A stretch of 64,000 nucleotides of DNA from Methylophilaceae bacterium. Lineage in GTDB: Bacteria > Pseudomonadota > Gammaproteobacteria > Burkholderiales > Methylophilaceae. Below are positions 63,887 to 64,000 of this stretch, piece after piece. The notes beneath the pieces are model-generated. The model searched no databases and had not been told where the DNA came from. It saw only the letters and a list, made by a program, of their open reading frames with translations. The position numbers and the translations under genes were made by a program. Positions within the stretch are counted from its first letter, which is position 1. Every line of letters starts with the position of its first letter. The DNA lies in the NCBI GenBank assembly GCA_017858095.1, contig JAFMCB010000001.1:160723-224722 (forward strand), read 5' to 3'.

Positions 63887-64000
63887 ATGCTAGAAAAATT
63901 AATTAATGCTTTGCTTGGAAAGTCTTCAGATGGCGCAACTACTGAAAAGAAAGCAGCAGCTAAGAAGCCAGTAAAGAAAGCAGCAGCTAAGAAGCCAGTA
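63887..64000 (+). CDS. Histone H1-like lysine/alanine-rich protein (3' end off window)
   Basis: The gene starts at ATG 63887 behind AAAGGGAT. The first 38 residues are a short unique part (MLEKLINALLGKSSDGATT) followed by tandem KKAAAKKPV units. This composition is typical of bacterial histone-H1-like DNA-binding proteins such as the HctB/AlgP type, which compact or bridge DNA. The rest lies beyond base 64000, so length and number of repeats cannot be told. Confidence 0.8.
   Translation, partial: MLEKLINALLGKSSDGATTEKKAAAKKPVKKAAAKKPV
63947..64000 (+). repeat. Perfect 27-bp tandem repeat inside the H1-like gene
   Basis: Bases 63947-63973 and 63974-64000 are identical 27-base units encoding KKAAAKKPV. 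Being in-frame, gain or loss of units would change protein length without frameshift. More copies may follow outside the window. Confidence 0.85.

Overview
The window looks like a stretch of core chromosome from a genome-streamlined betaproteobacterium. The gene orders tpiA-secG-tRNALeu-nuoAB, uvrC-pgsA-tRNAGly-tRNACys-tRNALeu, wrbA-DUF2069, trpS-scpA-scpB-rluB, nadE-glnB and exbB-exbD-msbA-lpxK-ycaR-kdsB are all familiar from that class. The DNA is very AT-rich, almost every gap is under 120 bases, neighbouring genes routinely overlap, and three convergent gene pairs share stop-codon bases. Together these suggest a small aquatic lineage such as the OM43-type Methylophilales. That placement is an inference from synteny and composition; no rRNA gene or methanol dehydrogenase is present to confirm it. 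No insertion sequence, prophage, CRISPR array, toxin-antitoxin pair or resistance gene was seen.

Layout. 1-5.7 kb (minus): end of nuoB, nuoA, tRNA-Leu(GAG), secG, tpiA, recJ, a COG4255-type gene, a tiny membrane ORF, a small secreted protein, then tRNA-Leu(UAA), tRNA-Cys and tRNA-Gly. 5.7-11.5 kb (minus): acnB, a family-5 uracil-DNA glycosylase, a 4-oxalocrotonate tautomerase-like gene, uvrC and pgsA as one compact run. 11.6-15.5 kb (plus): purB, wrbA, DUF2069, surE, nlpD-like. 15.5-17.1 kb (minus): YceI, nitroreductase, WCEPC thioredoxin. 17.2-17.7 kb (plus): tadA. 17.7-26.5 kb (minus): a Bax-inhibitor-1 homologue, then a nine-gene overlapping run dsbB-cysM-rlmD-peptide SBP-L,D-transpeptidase-permease-permease-queuosine precursor transporter-nagZ. 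26.6-33.1 kb (plus): xseA, kup, M48 protease, dapD, arsC-like, dapE. 33.1-38.0 kb (minus): PHP phosphatase, S2P protease, trpS, scpA, scpB, rluB. 38.1-53.5 kb (plus): yciB, yciI, bolA, parvulin, Fur-regulated feoAB, purL, an exported ankyrin/PQQ-dehydrogenase/SMP-30 module, sucCD, a second exported ankyrin protein, nadE, glnB. 53.5-60.1 kb (minus): lolC, lolD, exbB, exbD, msbA, lpxK, ycaR, kdsB. 60.2-64 kb (plus): ribE, ribBX, ruvX, pyrR, pyrB and the start of a histone-H1-like lysine/alanine repeat protein.

How the genes work together. Most encode housekeeping functions: complex I, Sec export, DNA repair, nucleotide, lysine/peptidoglycan, cysteine, NAD and riboflavin synthesis, chromosome segregation, lipid A and lipoprotein export. 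The less ordinary content is (i) a periplasmic set that could oxidise a sugar to a lactone and hydrolyse it (45954-48483), (ii) a peptide-transporter/L,D-transpeptidase/NagZ run without ATPase subunits that may serve cell-wall recycling, (iii) a compact FeoB lacking most of the usual regulatory spacer, behind a clear promoter and Fur box, (iv) a RibBA whose cyclohydrolase half has lost its zinc cysteines, and (v) a triosephosphate isomerase with a rewritten catalytic loop. No wholly new system could be demonstrated from sequence alone; the strongest candidate for follow-up is the ankyrin/PQQ/SMP-30 module.
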